Assembly (NCBI GenBank): GCA_039916305.1
Contig: JBDSLR010000042.1
Coordinates: 1-64,000 of the forward strand
DNA length: 64,000 nt
Origin: JACMLD01 sp039916305
GTDB lineage: Bacteria; Bacteroidota; Bacteroidia; Chitinophagales; Chitinophagaceae
Direction of reading: 5' to 3'
In this document: piece after piece, positions 24,363 to 33,084 of the stretch
Layout: the number at the start of each line of letters is the position of its first letter
Position numbering within the stretch: position 1 is the stretch's first letter
Made by a program: the position numbers and the translations under genes
The notes under the pieces: generated by a model
Told to the model about the DNA's origin: nothing
What the model saw: only the letters and a program-made list of their open reading frames with translations
Database searches by the model: none

Positions 24363-25208
24363 CTAGCCCCTGCGCAAAGTTCCGGTGATATAACCATATG
24401 GTTCATCAGTGGCAATAAAAATTTCATTTTTATTTTCCATCCCAAATTGCTCCAGGTTAAACAGAATATGGTGTTTATTGGGCATTACCAGGCTTATTTC
24501 CCTTACCTGGCTGTTTTCTTTTAGCACTGCTTCCCCCATGGCGTATAAGGTTTGCTGCACGGACAGGCTTTGGTGAAAAGCAAATGTTTTTAACAATGTA
24601 TCGCGGATGCTGTGGTACTGCGCATCAAAATCGATCTCAATATTCTCATATAGCCAGCTGGCTTCGCATTTGGTAGAAAAAATCCGGTCGGCCGTTTCTT
24701 TCAGCGTGGTGTACGGCTCCCTGATAAAATTTTCAAAACCAGAATCGGTTGTTTTTAAAATCAGCAATTCTTTTACGCCTGAGGAAACGGTAGTGCCGGC
24801 GGCATGCTTAATAACCGTAGCAAAGCGCTTTTCTGCGCCACCGCTGATATAGGCATGCGGATGCACGGCGCCATCTGTAATCATACGGGTCCATGCATGC
24901 TCGGTTAGATCAATCGTAACCTGGGATACCTGGGGATTTTTGCCGGTAAAAAAATTAGCGAGGTATATGCCAAAAGATTCTGCAGCACCGGTAAAATGCT
25001 CTTTGGCCAATGCATACACGGTATTTTTTTGCGTATCGGTGGCCAGTATTTTTGTGTTATCGCCCATGGTATGGGCCGTATCAAAATCACCTTTCAAGGA
25101 TACGTTTACCGACAGCTGCCTGAATTCATGGTAATCTTTATGCCTGATAATTTTAGAAAGATTAATGGCATTCTTGCCGTAGGCATTTTCACTTAAATAG
25201 ATACTCAT
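24363..25208 (-). CDS. Urate oxidase (uricase), cofactor-independent
   Basis: The 281-residue enzyme oxidises urate with O2 to 5-hydroxyisourate. Catalytic and signature residues are visible: the lysine of AYGKNAINL near the N-terminus, the threonine of MGDNTKI, NTVYALAKEH, and the C-terminal MPNKHHILFNLEQFGM and EIFIATDEPYGYI, with the active-site histidine in NKHH. Length is close to the usual 290-300 and both T-fold halves are present. It feeds the HIU hydrolase and OHCU decarboxylase encoded upstream in the same cluster, giving the complete three-step conversion of urate to S-allantoin. Confidence 0.95.
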   Translation of the reverse strand: MSIYLSENAYGKNAINLSKIIRHKDYHEFRQLSVNVSLKGDFDTAHTMGDNTKILATDTQKNTVYALAKEHFTGAAESFGIYLANFFTGKNPQVSQVTIDLTEHAWTRMITDGAVHPHAYISGGAEKRFATVIKHAAGTTVSSGVKELLILKTTDSGFENFIREPYTTLKETADRIFSTKCEASWLYENIEIDFDAQYHSIRDTLLKTFAFHQSLSVQQTLYAMGEAVLKENSQVREISLVMPNKHHILFNLEQFGMENKNEIFIATDEPYGYITGTLRRG

Positions 25209-25238
25209 ATTTATGAACTTTTCAATTAACCAGAATCT

Positions 25239-25940
25239 TCACCATCCCATAAAAACCATTCCTGCGCCGCAAACCAGCAATGTAAAACCACCCAGCGCAT
25301 GTATATAACGCTCAGCAATACCCTGCTTTATAAAACTGAGCCCGTAATATCCTGCAGCAACAATGGCCAGCATGGTAGCCAGCGTAACCGTTGTGTACAC
25401 CGTTACCAGCAGCAGCATACCATTAAAAGAATCTTTAACACCCGGTACAAACAACAGCGGAATCATGGGTTCGCAGGGGCCCAGCAAGAAAATAATAAAC
25501 ATTACCCAGGGTGTTACTTTATGGCGTTCTGAAGGCATCACTACCTGGCCATGCCGGTGCTCATACACATATATGTCGCCACCATCCGGCATATCAAAAT
25601 GTTTGTGTGCGCGGTTTTTTGCAGCACGGCCAATACCCCATACCATATAACAAAAACCAAACAGTAGTAATGCCCATGCTGCCGTACCACCACGGATGCC
25701 CTGCAGCCAGCCGGTTTTTTGAATCCCCCAGCCCAGTGCTGCCCCGGCAAGACCTAATATTACAGAACTCCATACATGTGCGCATCCGCAAAGAAGAGTC
25801 CAGCCAATTGTCTTGGCAAGCGTCCATCCACGTGTTTTTGAGAGCGCAATAAAAGGCATATAATGATCAGGCCCGGCCGCGGTGTGCAGGCATGCAATGC
25901 TGGCCGCGCCAAAGACAATTATGCTGAATTCATTGTTCAT
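25239..25940 (-). CDS. UreH/TauE-SafE-like membrane permease, probable nickel transporter for urease
   Basis: The 233-residue protein has about six transmembrane helices. The first contains HTAAGPDHYMPF, an HX5DH version of the histidine/aspartate motif that lines the metal path in NiCoT nickel permeases (HX4DH), and a later one has FLLGPCEPMIPLLF, typical of the UreH/SafE group. A cytoplasmic His-rich loop (HKHFDMPDGGDIYVYEHRHG) may bind metal. Its place four bases after ureD inside the urease cluster supports nickel supply for the active site. Sulfite or other anion export is the alternative for a TauE/SafE fold, less likely here. Confidence 0.8.
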   Translation of the reverse strand: MNNEFSIIVFGAASIACLHTAAGPDHYMPFIALSKTRGWTLAKTIGWTLLCGCAHVWSSVILGLAGAALGWGIQKTGWLQGIRGGTAAWALLLFGFCYMVWGIGRAAKNRAHKHFDMPDGGDIYVYEHRHGQVVMPSERHKVTPWVMFIIFLLGPCEPMIPLLFVPGVKDSFNGMLLLVTVYTTVTLATMLAIVAAGYYGLSFIKQGIAERYIHALGGFTLLVCGAGMVFMGW

Positions 25941-25944
25941 TTAC

Positions 25945-26772
25945 TCATTTTGTTACCTCAGCTGTTTTCTCCGGAAAATTGGAGCAAACAGGGTTTTGAG
26001 AAAAATTCATTATGCCAGCCAGTTTTTTTAAACAATCAAACAATTGCTCTGCCCCGTTTCCCAGTATCCTGATGATTACGCCATGTACCGGGGCGGTGGT
26101 AATGCCAAAGGCGATCTCTTTTTCTTCCGCTAAACAACTTGTCACTGCTGTTTTTTTATCATTAATTATGTATGCAGGCGATAAACAAATTAAACTGGCC
26201 TGGTGTGTAAATCCTTCCATCTGCCCAATTGTATCTACTTCAATTGTACCCGGCGCCATCCGCAGGTTTTCTTTTACAACCATTCTGCCATTCAAAAATA
26301 TTTCCGTTGTGCTGTGGTAAAAAGAAAACAGGAAACGCTCGCCGTTTAATTTCCTTCCACAAGTCAGCACTTCTCCCCATATTACATTGCATCCATGGCT
26401 TAAGTATAATTTATTATTTGCCCTGAAAACCGCCGACTCATGCGGCACCACCGGATGCGGCAGGTAGACCAGCGATGAACCTGGCAACATACGAACCGTT
26501 ATATCCTGCTCGGCGCCTTTAACCATCCTGAATAAACGCTGGTATGATTGTGTAGTTAACCGCAATGAGCTGTTTGCTGCCAGTTCTATATCAACCAAAT
26601 ACCTGTCATCATCCAGCACACCGGGAGAAGAACTCATCAGCATCAGCTCCAATAGCTGGGGATTTCTTGCTTCCGTAATATTGGCCACTTTAAAAGGCGG
26701 TTCTGCATAAGCATGTTTTAAAAAAGAGCTTTTGTTATGAGCAGCAATTTGTATCAGCACTGAGGCTTTCAT
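25945..26772 (-). CDS. ureD: Urease accessory protein UreD
   Basis: The 275-residue scaffold protein binds apo-urease and, with UreF and UreG, channels nickel to the active site. Typical segments are PPFKVANITEARNPQLLELMLMSSSPGVLDDDRYLVDIEL, LTTQSYQRLFRMVKGAEQD, LPHPVVPHESAVFRANNKLYL and WGEVLTCGRKLNGERF. The start ATG overlaps the ureG stop (ATGA), so translation is coupled. Members are diverse, but the LPHPVIPH-like and G-R motifs are clear. All accessory factors UreD, UreE, UreF and UreG are present in the cluster. Confidence 0.93.
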   Translation of the reverse strand: MKASVLIQIAAHNKSSFLKHAYAEPPFKVANITEARNPQLLELMLMSSSPGVLDDDRYLVDIELAANSSLRLTTQSYQRLFRMVKGAEQDITVRMLPGSSLVYLPHPVVPHESAVFRANNKLYLSHGCNVIWGEVLTCGRKLNGERFLFSFYHSTTEIFLNGRMVVKENLRMAPGTIEVDTIGQMEGFTHQASLICLSPAYIINDKKTAVTSCLAEEKEIAFGITTAPVHGVIIRILGNGAEQLFDCLKKLAGIMNFSQNPVCSNFPEKTAEVTK

Positions 26773-27407
26773 CTGTACAGATTTGGTTCTGCTGCTATTT
26801 CGTCCAGCGCATATTTTTTAATCCAGCCAATCACGTTGTCAACACCCTGGTAATGCATCAAATCCGTAAAAACAAAAGGCTGTCCCTTGCGCATCAAACG
26901 GGCATCTCTTTCCATGACGCTGAGATCTGCCTGCACATAAGGGGCAAGATCAATTTTATTAATGATCAGTAAATCGCTCCGCATAATCCCCGGTCCCCCC
27001 TTGCGGGGTATTTTATCGCCCCCAGATACATCAATTACAAACATGGTAAGGTCGGCCAGATCAGGGCTAAAGGTGGCCGAGAGATTATCGCCGCCGCTTT
27101 CAATGAAAATAATTTCCAGGTCGGGAAACCGGTTAACCATTTCCTCTACTGCTTCCAGGTTCATACTGGCATCCTCACGGATAGCAGTATGCGGACAACC
27201 ACCTGTTTCCACACCTATGATCCTTTCTGCCGGCAACAAACTGTTCTTTGTAAGAAATTCCGCGTCTTCCTTTGTATAAATATCATTGGTGATGACTGCA
27301 ATCCGGTAGTCAACCATCATCAGGCGGCTCAGCCTTTCTATCAAAGCAGTTTTACCAGACCCTACCGGGCCGGCTACCCCAATTTTTATATAATTTCTTG
27401 TTGCCAT
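26769..27407 (-). CDS. ureG: Urease accessory GTPase UreG
   Basis: The 212-residue SIMIBI-class GTPase delivers nickel to urease with GTP hydrolysis. It shows the P-loop GPVGSGKTALIERL, TNDIYTKEDAEFL, the CPH nickel site in VETGGCPHTAIREDASMN, Walker-B-like IFIESGGDNLSATFSPDL, and the base-recognition NKIDLAPYV. Length equals the family norm. It lies three bases after ureF and overlaps ureD. No residues of the nickel or nucleotide site are missing. Confidence 0.97.
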   Translation of the reverse strand: MATRNYIKIGVAGPVGSGKTALIERLSRLMMVDYRIAVITNDIYTKEDAEFLTKNSLLPAERIIGVETGGCPHTAIREDASMNLEAVEEMVNRFPDLEIIFIESGGDNLSATFSPDLADLTMFVIDVSGGDKIPRKGGPGIMRSDLLIINKIDLAPYVQADLSVMERDARLMRKGQPFVFTDLMHYQGVDNVIGWIKKYALDEIAAEPNLYR

Positions 27408-27410
27408 TTT

Positions 27411-28097
27411 TTACGACATGTATAATCTTGAATACAATTGTTCGTGCTGCATGCACCTGATATCCAAACCCGGGGAGCAAAGTCCCAGCAAGGCCAAATC
27501 AGGCTGCAGGGAGGCCATCACTAATTTTTCAATGACCGGCTGCAGCGAAAACAGTATTTCCTGCCCCTCCTGCTGCCCCAGCGGTACCAGCTTTACACAA
27601 TTGGTGATATAGCCAGCAGCAGCATTGTAATAAAACCCGGTCAACGATTCTTCTTTCTTCACCTGCATGGCATGCGTATACAAACCAAACAGGATGCAAT
27701 AGTGGCCATGCGCCTCACCCGCTTCGATAGCATTTTTATAGAACAGCGTAATTTCATTACCACAAAGCGGATCAAAAAGTTTTAACAGGCGCTTGCCCAG
27801 CTTAACGCTGGCGCTGCGTATTTCTTCCGGCAATTTTACTGCTGAACATTCTGCATCCAGCACTAATAATTTTGCAATGTCTTTTTCAAGGGCCGCATCA
27901 AATGCCAGTGACAAAAAAGCTGCGTCGGTATACTGAATGTTATTGCAAAGCATTTCTGTTACGAATGTTTTTGCAGACAGACCGTCTTTTACTAGGCCCA
28001 GCTGCACATAGGTTTCCAATCCTCCCGAATGGGAATAAGACCCAATGGGCAAGGACGGATCCGTAATATGCAGTAACCGCAACAATGCGCTATTCAT
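27411..28097 (-). CDS. ureF: Urease accessory protein UreF
   Basis: The 228-residue all-helical protein bridges UreD and the UreG dimer during urease maturation. The N-terminal LLHITDPSLPIGSYSHSGGLETYVQLG is the family signature (normally SD-P-GGF-HS-GLE), and GEAHGHYCILFGLYTHAM is the conserved core. The start overlaps the ureE stop by 8 bases. It matches normal length and shows no disruption. Confidence 0.94.
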   Translation of the reverse strand: MNSALLRLLHITDPSLPIGSYSHSGGLETYVQLGLVKDGLSAKTFVTEMLCNNIQYTDAAFLSLAFDAALEKDIAKLLVLDAECSAVKLPEEIRSASVKLGKRLLKLFDPLCGNEITLFYKNAIEAGEAHGHYCILFGLYTHAMQVKKEESLTGFYYNAAAGYITNCVKLVPLGQQEGQEILFSLQPVIEKLVMASLQPDLALLGLCSPGLDIRCMQHEQLYSRLYMS

Positions 28098-28593
28098 GCG
28101 TGGCAGTTAATTTCATCAGTTTTGAAAAAATAGTATCGACAGTATTGCCATGGGGCTTAACAGTTGTTTTTAATGGCTGCAATAATTGCCGTTGCTCTCT
28201 TTTGAGTGCGTAGTTAAACCCAGTCACCAGCTTAAAAAATGGCTGGTCAAAAGGTATCAGCAGTTCATCGTTGTCATAAAAAAGTGGCAGGTGCTTGTTC
28301 CCGGTTTCATAGCAAATTGAAGCCATTTCATACATGCTGCGCGGCGACAATACCATCACATCACAGGGAAGCAGTGCTATGGCGATAATCGCCTTTTCAT
28401 CCTGGTATACAATATCGCCCTGTGTGAAAGCCGGATCTATCTCTAAAAACTTAAGCATGACAGTAATACCCATTCCTGTTTTTTTATGCAGGATCCGTTT
28501 ACTGCATTCATACCATTCCAGCGCAAGCCAGTCGATGACCCTGTCGCCTGCATCAATGCTGTTCAGGTTACCTGCTTTTTTACTAATGGTCAT
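28090..28593 (-). CDS. ureE: Urease accessory nickel chaperone UreE
   Basis: The 167-residue protein has the UreE N-terminal beta domain (around KKTGMGITVMLKFLEIDPAFTQGDIVYQD) and a ferredoxin-like C-terminal domain with YETGNKHLPLFYDNDELLIPFDQP, where the GNKH histidine binds nickel at the dimer interface. It lacks the His-rich tail of Klebsiella-type UreE, so it should carry few nickel ions. It is separated from ureC by about 85 bp and overlaps ureF. Confidence 0.9.
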   Translation of the reverse strand: MTISKKAGNLNSIDAGDRVIDWLALEWYECSKRILHKKTGMGITVMLKFLEIDPAFTQGDIVYQDEKAIIAIALLPCDVMVLSPRSMYEMASICYETGNKHLPLFYDNDELLIPFDQPFFKLVTGFNYALKREQRQLLQPLKTTVKPHGNTVDTIFSKLMKLTATHE

Positions 28594-28679
28594 CTGCTTA
28601 CTTTTTTCATTTCTTAAAGAACAAGTTGTCTAAGGTATTGTCAACCTTTTGTACCGTTGCCGCTCAACCTAAAATTATA

Positions 28680-30401
28680 TCAAAACAAAAAATACCTTTG
28701 CGCCAATGGTAACACAGCCAGGGGTTCGCAGGTTATGTGGACACCGTTCACTTTTACTTCATAGTTTTCAGGGTTCACGGTTATCTCCGGCGTTGCGTTA
28801 TTGTGTATCATATCCTTCTTATTAATGTTCCTGCAATTTTTTACCGGTCGCAGCATCTTTTGCAAACCGTATTGCTGTACCTTTTTATTTTCTAAGGAGA
28901 TGGCAGAAACAAAACTGATGCAGGTATTGTGCAGCGCCTTTCCATAATTACCAAACATATGCCGGTAGAGCACGGGCTGCGGCGTGGGAATAGAGGCATT
29001 GGCATCGCCCATTACCGAGCCGGCGATCATACCACCCTTGATGATCATCTCCGGCTTTACCCCAAAGAAAGCCGGTTTCCAGAGCACAATATCTGCCAGC
29101 TTACCCGGTTCCATGGAGCCAACATATTCGTTGATGCCATGTGTAATAGCTGGGTTAATAGTATACTTGGCCAGGTATCTTTTTACACGGAAATTGTCAT
29201 TGCCATGTGCTGCATCTTCCGGTAAATGGCCGCGCTGTATTTTCATCTTATGCGCCGTTTGCCAGGTGCGGGTAATAACTTCCGCTACGCGCCCCATAGC
29301 CTGCGAGTCGCTGCTCATCATACTGAAAACCCCCATGTCGTGCAAAATATCTTCTGCCGCAATGGTCTCCGGGCGAATCCTTGAATCGGCAAATGCTACA
29401 TCCTCCGGAACCGATTTATCCAGGTGATGACATACCATCAGCATATCCAGGTGTTCATCAATGGTATTAACGGTAAATGGTCTTGTGGGGTTAGTAGAAG
29501 ATGGCAGTATATTGGGGTACATGGCTATCTTAATGATGTCCGGCGCATGGCCACCACCGGCACCTTCTGTATGATAGGTATGGATAACCCGGCCATTGAT
29601 GGCTGCTACGGTGCTTTCCAAAAAACCTGCTTCATTCAGTGTGTCTGTATGTATGGCCACCTGCACATCATATTTGTCGGCCGTTTTCAGCGATGCATCA
29701 ATCACCGCTGGCGTACTGCCCCAGTCTTCATGAATTTTTAAACCCAGTGCACCGGCTTCAACCTGTTCTTCTAACGGTAATAACGCAGCGCAGTTACCCT
29801 TCCCCAAAAAACCCAGGTTCATGGGGAACGCATCGGCGGCCTCCAGCATTTTACGGATATGCCAGGCACCCGGTGTTACAGTGGTCGCTTTTGTACCATT
29901 GGCCGGACCGGTACCGCCACCAATCATGGTTGTAATACCCCTGAACAATGCGTGGTCTATCTGCTGTGGACAAATAAAATGAATATGGGTATCAATACCA
30001 CCGGCAGTGGCAATCAGTCCTTCACCACCATGCACTTCTGTTGCTGCGCCAATGATCATACCCGGCGTTATGCCATCGGTTGTATCGGGGTTACCGGCTT
30101 TACCAATGGCAACGATAAGGCCATCTTTTATACCAATATCTGCTTTTACAATACCCCAGTGATCCATCACAATAGCGTTGGTAATAACAAAGTCCAGAAC
30201 GCCCCCATCCCTGGTAGCAGTGGCAGATTGCGCCATGCCATCACGGATGGTTTTGCCGCCGCCAAATTTCCCCTCATCTCCGTACACGCCATAATCTGCT
30301 TCTATTTCAATGAATAGTTCTGTATCACCCAATCTCACCTTATCGCCTTTGGTGGGGCCATATAGGTTGGCGTATTTTGTTCTGTTGATAGATACACTCA
30401 T
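28680..30401 (-). CDS. ureC: Urease alpha subunit (catalytic)
   Basis: The 573-residue catalytic subunit hydrolyses urea to ammonia and carbamate at a di-nickel centre. All ligands are visible: GIDTHIHFICPQ, the carbamylated lysine in LGLKIHEDWG, VAIHTDTLNEAG, IHTYHTEGAGGGHAPD and the aspartate in SSDSQAMGR. The mobile flap reads MVCHHLD with the usual Cys-His pair. The C-terminus LPLAQRYFLF is canonical. The start ATG overlaps the ureB stop by 4 bases. In this cluster urea would come from ureidoglycolate as well as from outside. Confidence 0.98.
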   Translation of the reverse strand: MSVSINRTKYANLYGPTKGDKVRLGDTELFIEIEADYGVYGDEGKFGGGKTIRDGMAQSATATRDGGVLDFVITNAIVMDHWGIVKADIGIKDGLIVAIGKAGNPDTTDGITPGMIIGAATEVHGGEGLIATAGGIDTHIHFICPQQIDHALFRGITTMIGGGTGPANGTKATTVTPGAWHIRKMLEAADAFPMNLGFLGKGNCAALLPLEEQVEAGALGLKIHEDWGSTPAVIDASLKTADKYDVQVAIHTDTLNEAGFLESTVAAINGRVIHTYHTEGAGGGHAPDIIKIAMYPNILPSSTNPTRPFTVNTIDEHLDMLMVCHHLDKSVPEDVAFADSRIRPETIAAEDILHDMGVFSMMSSDSQAMGRVAEVITRTWQTAHKMKIQRGHLPEDAAHGNDNFRVKRYLAKYTINPAITHGINEYVGSMEPGKLADIVLWKPAFFGVKPEMIIKGGMIAGSVMGDANASIPTPQPVLYRHMFGNYGKALHNTCISFVSAISLENKKVQQYGLQKMLRPVKNCRNINKKDMIHNNATPEITVNPENYEVKVNGVHITCEPLAVLPLAQRYFLF

Positions 30402-30769
30402 CGGGGCCGGTTTTTAAAATGTTGGGACATGGCTTTCTGCATGGCCATTTCTTTAGCAGCTGCTGAAAGATTACTATCCACCAGGTTATTAAAACCAATT
30501 ACTTTTTTATTGCCGCCATATTCAACCAATGATACCTGTTTTTCTTCACCCGGTTCAAACCGGACGGCGGTTCCGGCAGCAATATCTAAATGCGTCCCAA
30601 ATGCTATGCTGCGATCAAACAATAATTCTTTGTTTACTTCAAAAAAATGATAGTGAGAACCCACCTGTACGGGGCGGTCGCCCGTGTTCACCACCGTAAT
30701 ATTAACTGTGGGCTTTCCTTCATTAGCGATAATAGCTGAATCAGCAAGAATATACTCTCCGGGTATCAT
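30398..30769 (-). CDS. ureB: Urease beta subunit
   Basis: The protein has about 123 residues from the ATG at 30769 (MIPGEYIL, the canonical beginning); a TTG six bases earlier is a weaker option. The sequence VNTGDRPVQVGSHYHFFEVNKELLFDR and RFEPGEEKQVSLVEYGGNKKVIGFN is typical of the structural beta subunit of bacterial urease. It is separate from ureA, as in most bacteria with three-subunit urease, lies directly after it, and overlaps ureC. Confidence 0.97.
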   Translation of the reverse strand: MIPGEYILADSAIIANEGKPTVNITVVNTGDRPVQVGSHYHFFEVNKELLFDRSIAFGTHLDIAAGTAVRFEPGEEKQVSLVEYGGNKKVIGFNNLVDSNLSAAAKEMAMQKAMSQHFKNRPR

Positions 30770-30780
30770 AATCAATATTT

Positions 30781-31098
30781 TTAAGCTGGTTTTCCGGGCC
30801 TGATGGGATGATGCACAGTTACCAGTTTGGTACCGTCGGGGAATGTGGCTTCAATCTGTATTTCTTCAATCATTTCAGCAACGCCTTCCATTACATCCTC
30901 CGTACCCAGGATAGCAGCGCCATGCTGCATTAACCAGGCAACCGTTTTTCCATCGCGGGCTGCTTCCTGCAACCTAGAACTGATCAAAGCAATGGCTTCC
31001 GGATAATTTAATTTTACACCCCTTGCTTTTCGCTTTTCTGCCAGTTCACCCGCCAGGAAAATCATTAACTTTTCTGTTTCTCTGGGTGATAAATGCAT
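30781..31098 (-). CDS. ureA: Urease gamma subunit
   Basis: This is the 105-residue structural gamma subunit. Family landmarks are MHLSPRETEKLMIFLAGELAEKRKARG, LNYPEAIALISSRLQEAARDGKTVAWLM and the terminal TFPDGTKLVTVHHPI. It begins the urease block, with about 190 bp of noncoding DNA before it, so a secondary promoter is possible there, although I found no clean TAnnTTTG box. Confidence 0.97.
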   Translation of the reverse strand: MHLSPRETEKLMIFLAGELAEKRKARGVKLNYPEAIALISSRLQEAARDGKTVAWLMQHGAAILGTEDVMEGVAEMIEEIQIEATFPDGTKLVTVHHPIRPGKPA

Positions 31099-31285
31099 GC
31101 TTCTAATTATTTTTTGCAGCGTCTCCGCTTACCGTCACTTTTTTATCTGTCAATGCAAAAGATTGAAAAGAGGAGGCCGGATTTTCTTGCGTATAAAAAT
31201 TCTGCCTCAACTGTTAGCCCAATATTCGTGGTCGCAATAGTTGAGCTGGCTACCTCTCAATATAAGATTTATTGGTGGCTTGCCA

Positions 31286-32719
31286 TCATTTGTTTTGCCT
31301 TCTTTGTGCAAGAATTTTGTAAAAAGAGCGGGTTCTTATTTCCGCGAGGGTTAAACCGGTTTCCAATGCCTGTTCTTCTGTAATGGCACCGCAGTTGATG
31401 GCCCGGATAAAAAAATTGAGCAGTCCCTGCCCGGTAGCAGCGTCATCAAAAATATCACCGGTAAGTGTTGATATAGCAGCACGTTCTACAAATATGCGCA
31501 GCCGGTTCACCGCATCGCCATAACTGCTTAAAAAGAAATAATAAGTAGCGGCATAACGCATGGGCAGTTGCGCAGGATTGAGATCCCAGCCCTGGTAAAA
31601 TCCGTTTATCAGCGAGTGCATGGTATGATTGAAACCGGTGCGCCAGGCATGGTGTACGCTTTGCCGGTTTTCAGTAAGTTGTTCATAAGTCAGGTTATCG
31701 CCCCGGTGCGGACCGATGGGCATTATATTGGTAGCGCCGTCTGATAAAAAGATACCGGTACTGCCCAACGCCACTTTGGTAACATGGTGCGCAAAATCAC
31801 ATACCGGGTGATCCATGGTCTGGTACCTGGCCGTGATGCCGCAGGAAGCAGTATAATCATAGGTCCCAAAATGAGCAGCAATACAACGTCCTTCGCTCGC
31901 CTTGATAATTCGCATCAATGGATTACGTCCTTCATCATCCATAATAATCTGCGTGGCTTCAACCATGGTTTCCATTTTGAGCGATCCTTTTGCCAGCCCG
32001 TTTTTTTCTTCAATGATTTCGAATAAACGCACCAGTGCAATTACCTGCTCAGGTATGGTAACCTTAGGGAGCATTACAATAAAGTTAGGTGGTAGCTGGC
32101 CACCCGTTTTTTCGAGCAGATTGGTAAGAAAAATATCCAGGGTCCGCACGCCCCTGTTCTTCATATCTTCTGTAAAAGGTTTAATACGTATGCCAATAAA
32201 AGGCGACACTGTTTTATTGGCCATCCCCACGGCCAGCTCACTGGCTGCATTAACCGCAGTAGCATCTTCCTCGGCGTCCGGCCGGTTGCCAAAACCATCT
32301 TCAAAATCTATCCTGAAATCTTCTACCGCTTCCTGCTGCAGCTTTTTTACAATCCGGTTGTAAATAGAATAGGCAAGCCAGGCAGGTTCATATTTTCTAT
32401 CAGCCTCCGGCATATTGTCAAGTTTGCCGGCAAGTGTTTTTATGTCATTTTCAGTAACCGGTAGTTTTTCAACGCCGGGCAACTGCAATACCCTGGCAAG
32501 GGTTACAAAATCCGGCGCATAACTAGTCAGATTACGCAGGGCCACACCGCCCATCTTTACGGTGGTATCTGATTTAAAAAGATTGGCGCCACCATATACG
32601 GTATGGACTGGTTGGCGGTCTGGTTTATCGCCCGGATAGATTCGCTGAAACCTGAGATTCGCGACCTTTAATTCGTCCAGCAAAACGTCTTTTTGAGCTG
32701 CGGATATACTTAGTTTCAT
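31286..32719 (-). CDS. DUF6986-type HpcH/malate-synthase-like TIM-barrel protein of the ureide cluster
   Basis: The 477-residue protein resembles the DUF6986 family, sometimes labelled aldolase or phosphoenolpyruvate kinase. Regions such as EDFRIDFEDGFGNRPDAEED, NFIVMLPKVTIPEQVIALVRLFEIIEE, KMETMVEATQIIMD and CIAAHFGTYDYTAS look like the metal-binding strands and acidic residues of HpcH/CitE and malate synthase barrels. From memory, homologues sit next to purine-degradation genes in actinobacteria as well. Here it lies between HIU hydrolase and ureA on the same strand. Its function is not established: use of glyoxylate or cleavage of ureidoglycolate are the best guesses, since both steps lack an enzyme in the cluster. 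Confidence 0.7.
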   Translation of the reverse strand: MKLSISAAQKDVLLDELKVANLRFQRIYPGDKPDRQPVHTVYGGANLFKSDTTVKMGGVALRNLTSYAPDFVTLARVLQLPGVEKLPVTENDIKTLAGKLDNMPEADRKYEPAWLAYSIYNRIVKKLQQEAVEDFRIDFEDGFGNRPDAEEDATAVNAASELAVGMANKTVSPFIGIRIKPFTEDMKNRGVRTLDIFLTNLLEKTGGQLPPNFIVMLPKVTIPEQVIALVRLFEIIEEKNGLAKGSLKMETMVEATQIIMDDEGRNPLMRIIKASEGRCIAAHFGTYDYTASCGITARYQTMDHPVCDFAHHVTKVALGSTGIFLSDGATNIMPIGPHRGDNLTYEQLTENRQSVHHAWRTGFNHTMHSLINGFYQGWDLNPAQLPMRYAATYYFFLSSYGDAVNRLRIFVERAAISTLTGDIFDDAATGQGLLNFFIRAINCGAITEEQALETGLTLAEIRTRSFYKILAQRRQNK

Positions 32720-32745
32720 GTTGTATTTTTTGTTGATGCAATAGC

Positions 32746-33084
32746 TTAAGAACCCCTGTAGGTGGAGTAACCGAACGGATTCAGTAAGAGGGGCACGTGG
32801 TAATGTTCGTGGGCATGCACTTCAAAAACAATTTCCACAAAAGGATAAAATGATGTGATGGAGTAATTACCAAAATAAGCTTTCGTTGCAAATTTTAATT
32901 TGTAGTTGCCCATTATAAGTTCTGCGCTGTTTAATTCAAATCCGGGCACACGTCCGTCTTTATTGGTGATGGCACGTGCTATTTCAACCCAGGTATCTGC
33001 CCTTAAAAAATATAAAAAAACCGGCACTCCGGCGGCAGGCTTGCCCGTGGACGTGTTCAGCACATGGGTGGTAATATTCATCAT
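32746..33084 (-). CDS. uraH: 5-Hydroxyisourate hydrolase (transthyretin-like)
   Basis: This 112-residue transthyretin-fold enzyme hydrolyses 5-hydroxyisourate to OHCU. It has the N-terminal HVLNTSTGKPAAGVPVFL with the catalytic histidine, EIVFEVHAHEHYHVPLLLNPFGYSTYRGS with further active-site histidine and arginine, and the family-defining C-terminus YRGS. Its start overlaps the OHCU decarboxylase stop by 4 bases, so the two consecutive pathway steps are translationally coupled. No signal peptide, so it acts in the cytoplasm. Confidence 0.97.
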   Translation of the reverse strand: MMNITTHVLNTSTGKPAAGVPVFLYFLRADTWVEIARAITNKDGRVPGFELNSAELIMGNYKLKFATKAYFGNYSITSFYPFVEIVFEVHAHEHYHVPLLLNPFGYSTYRGS

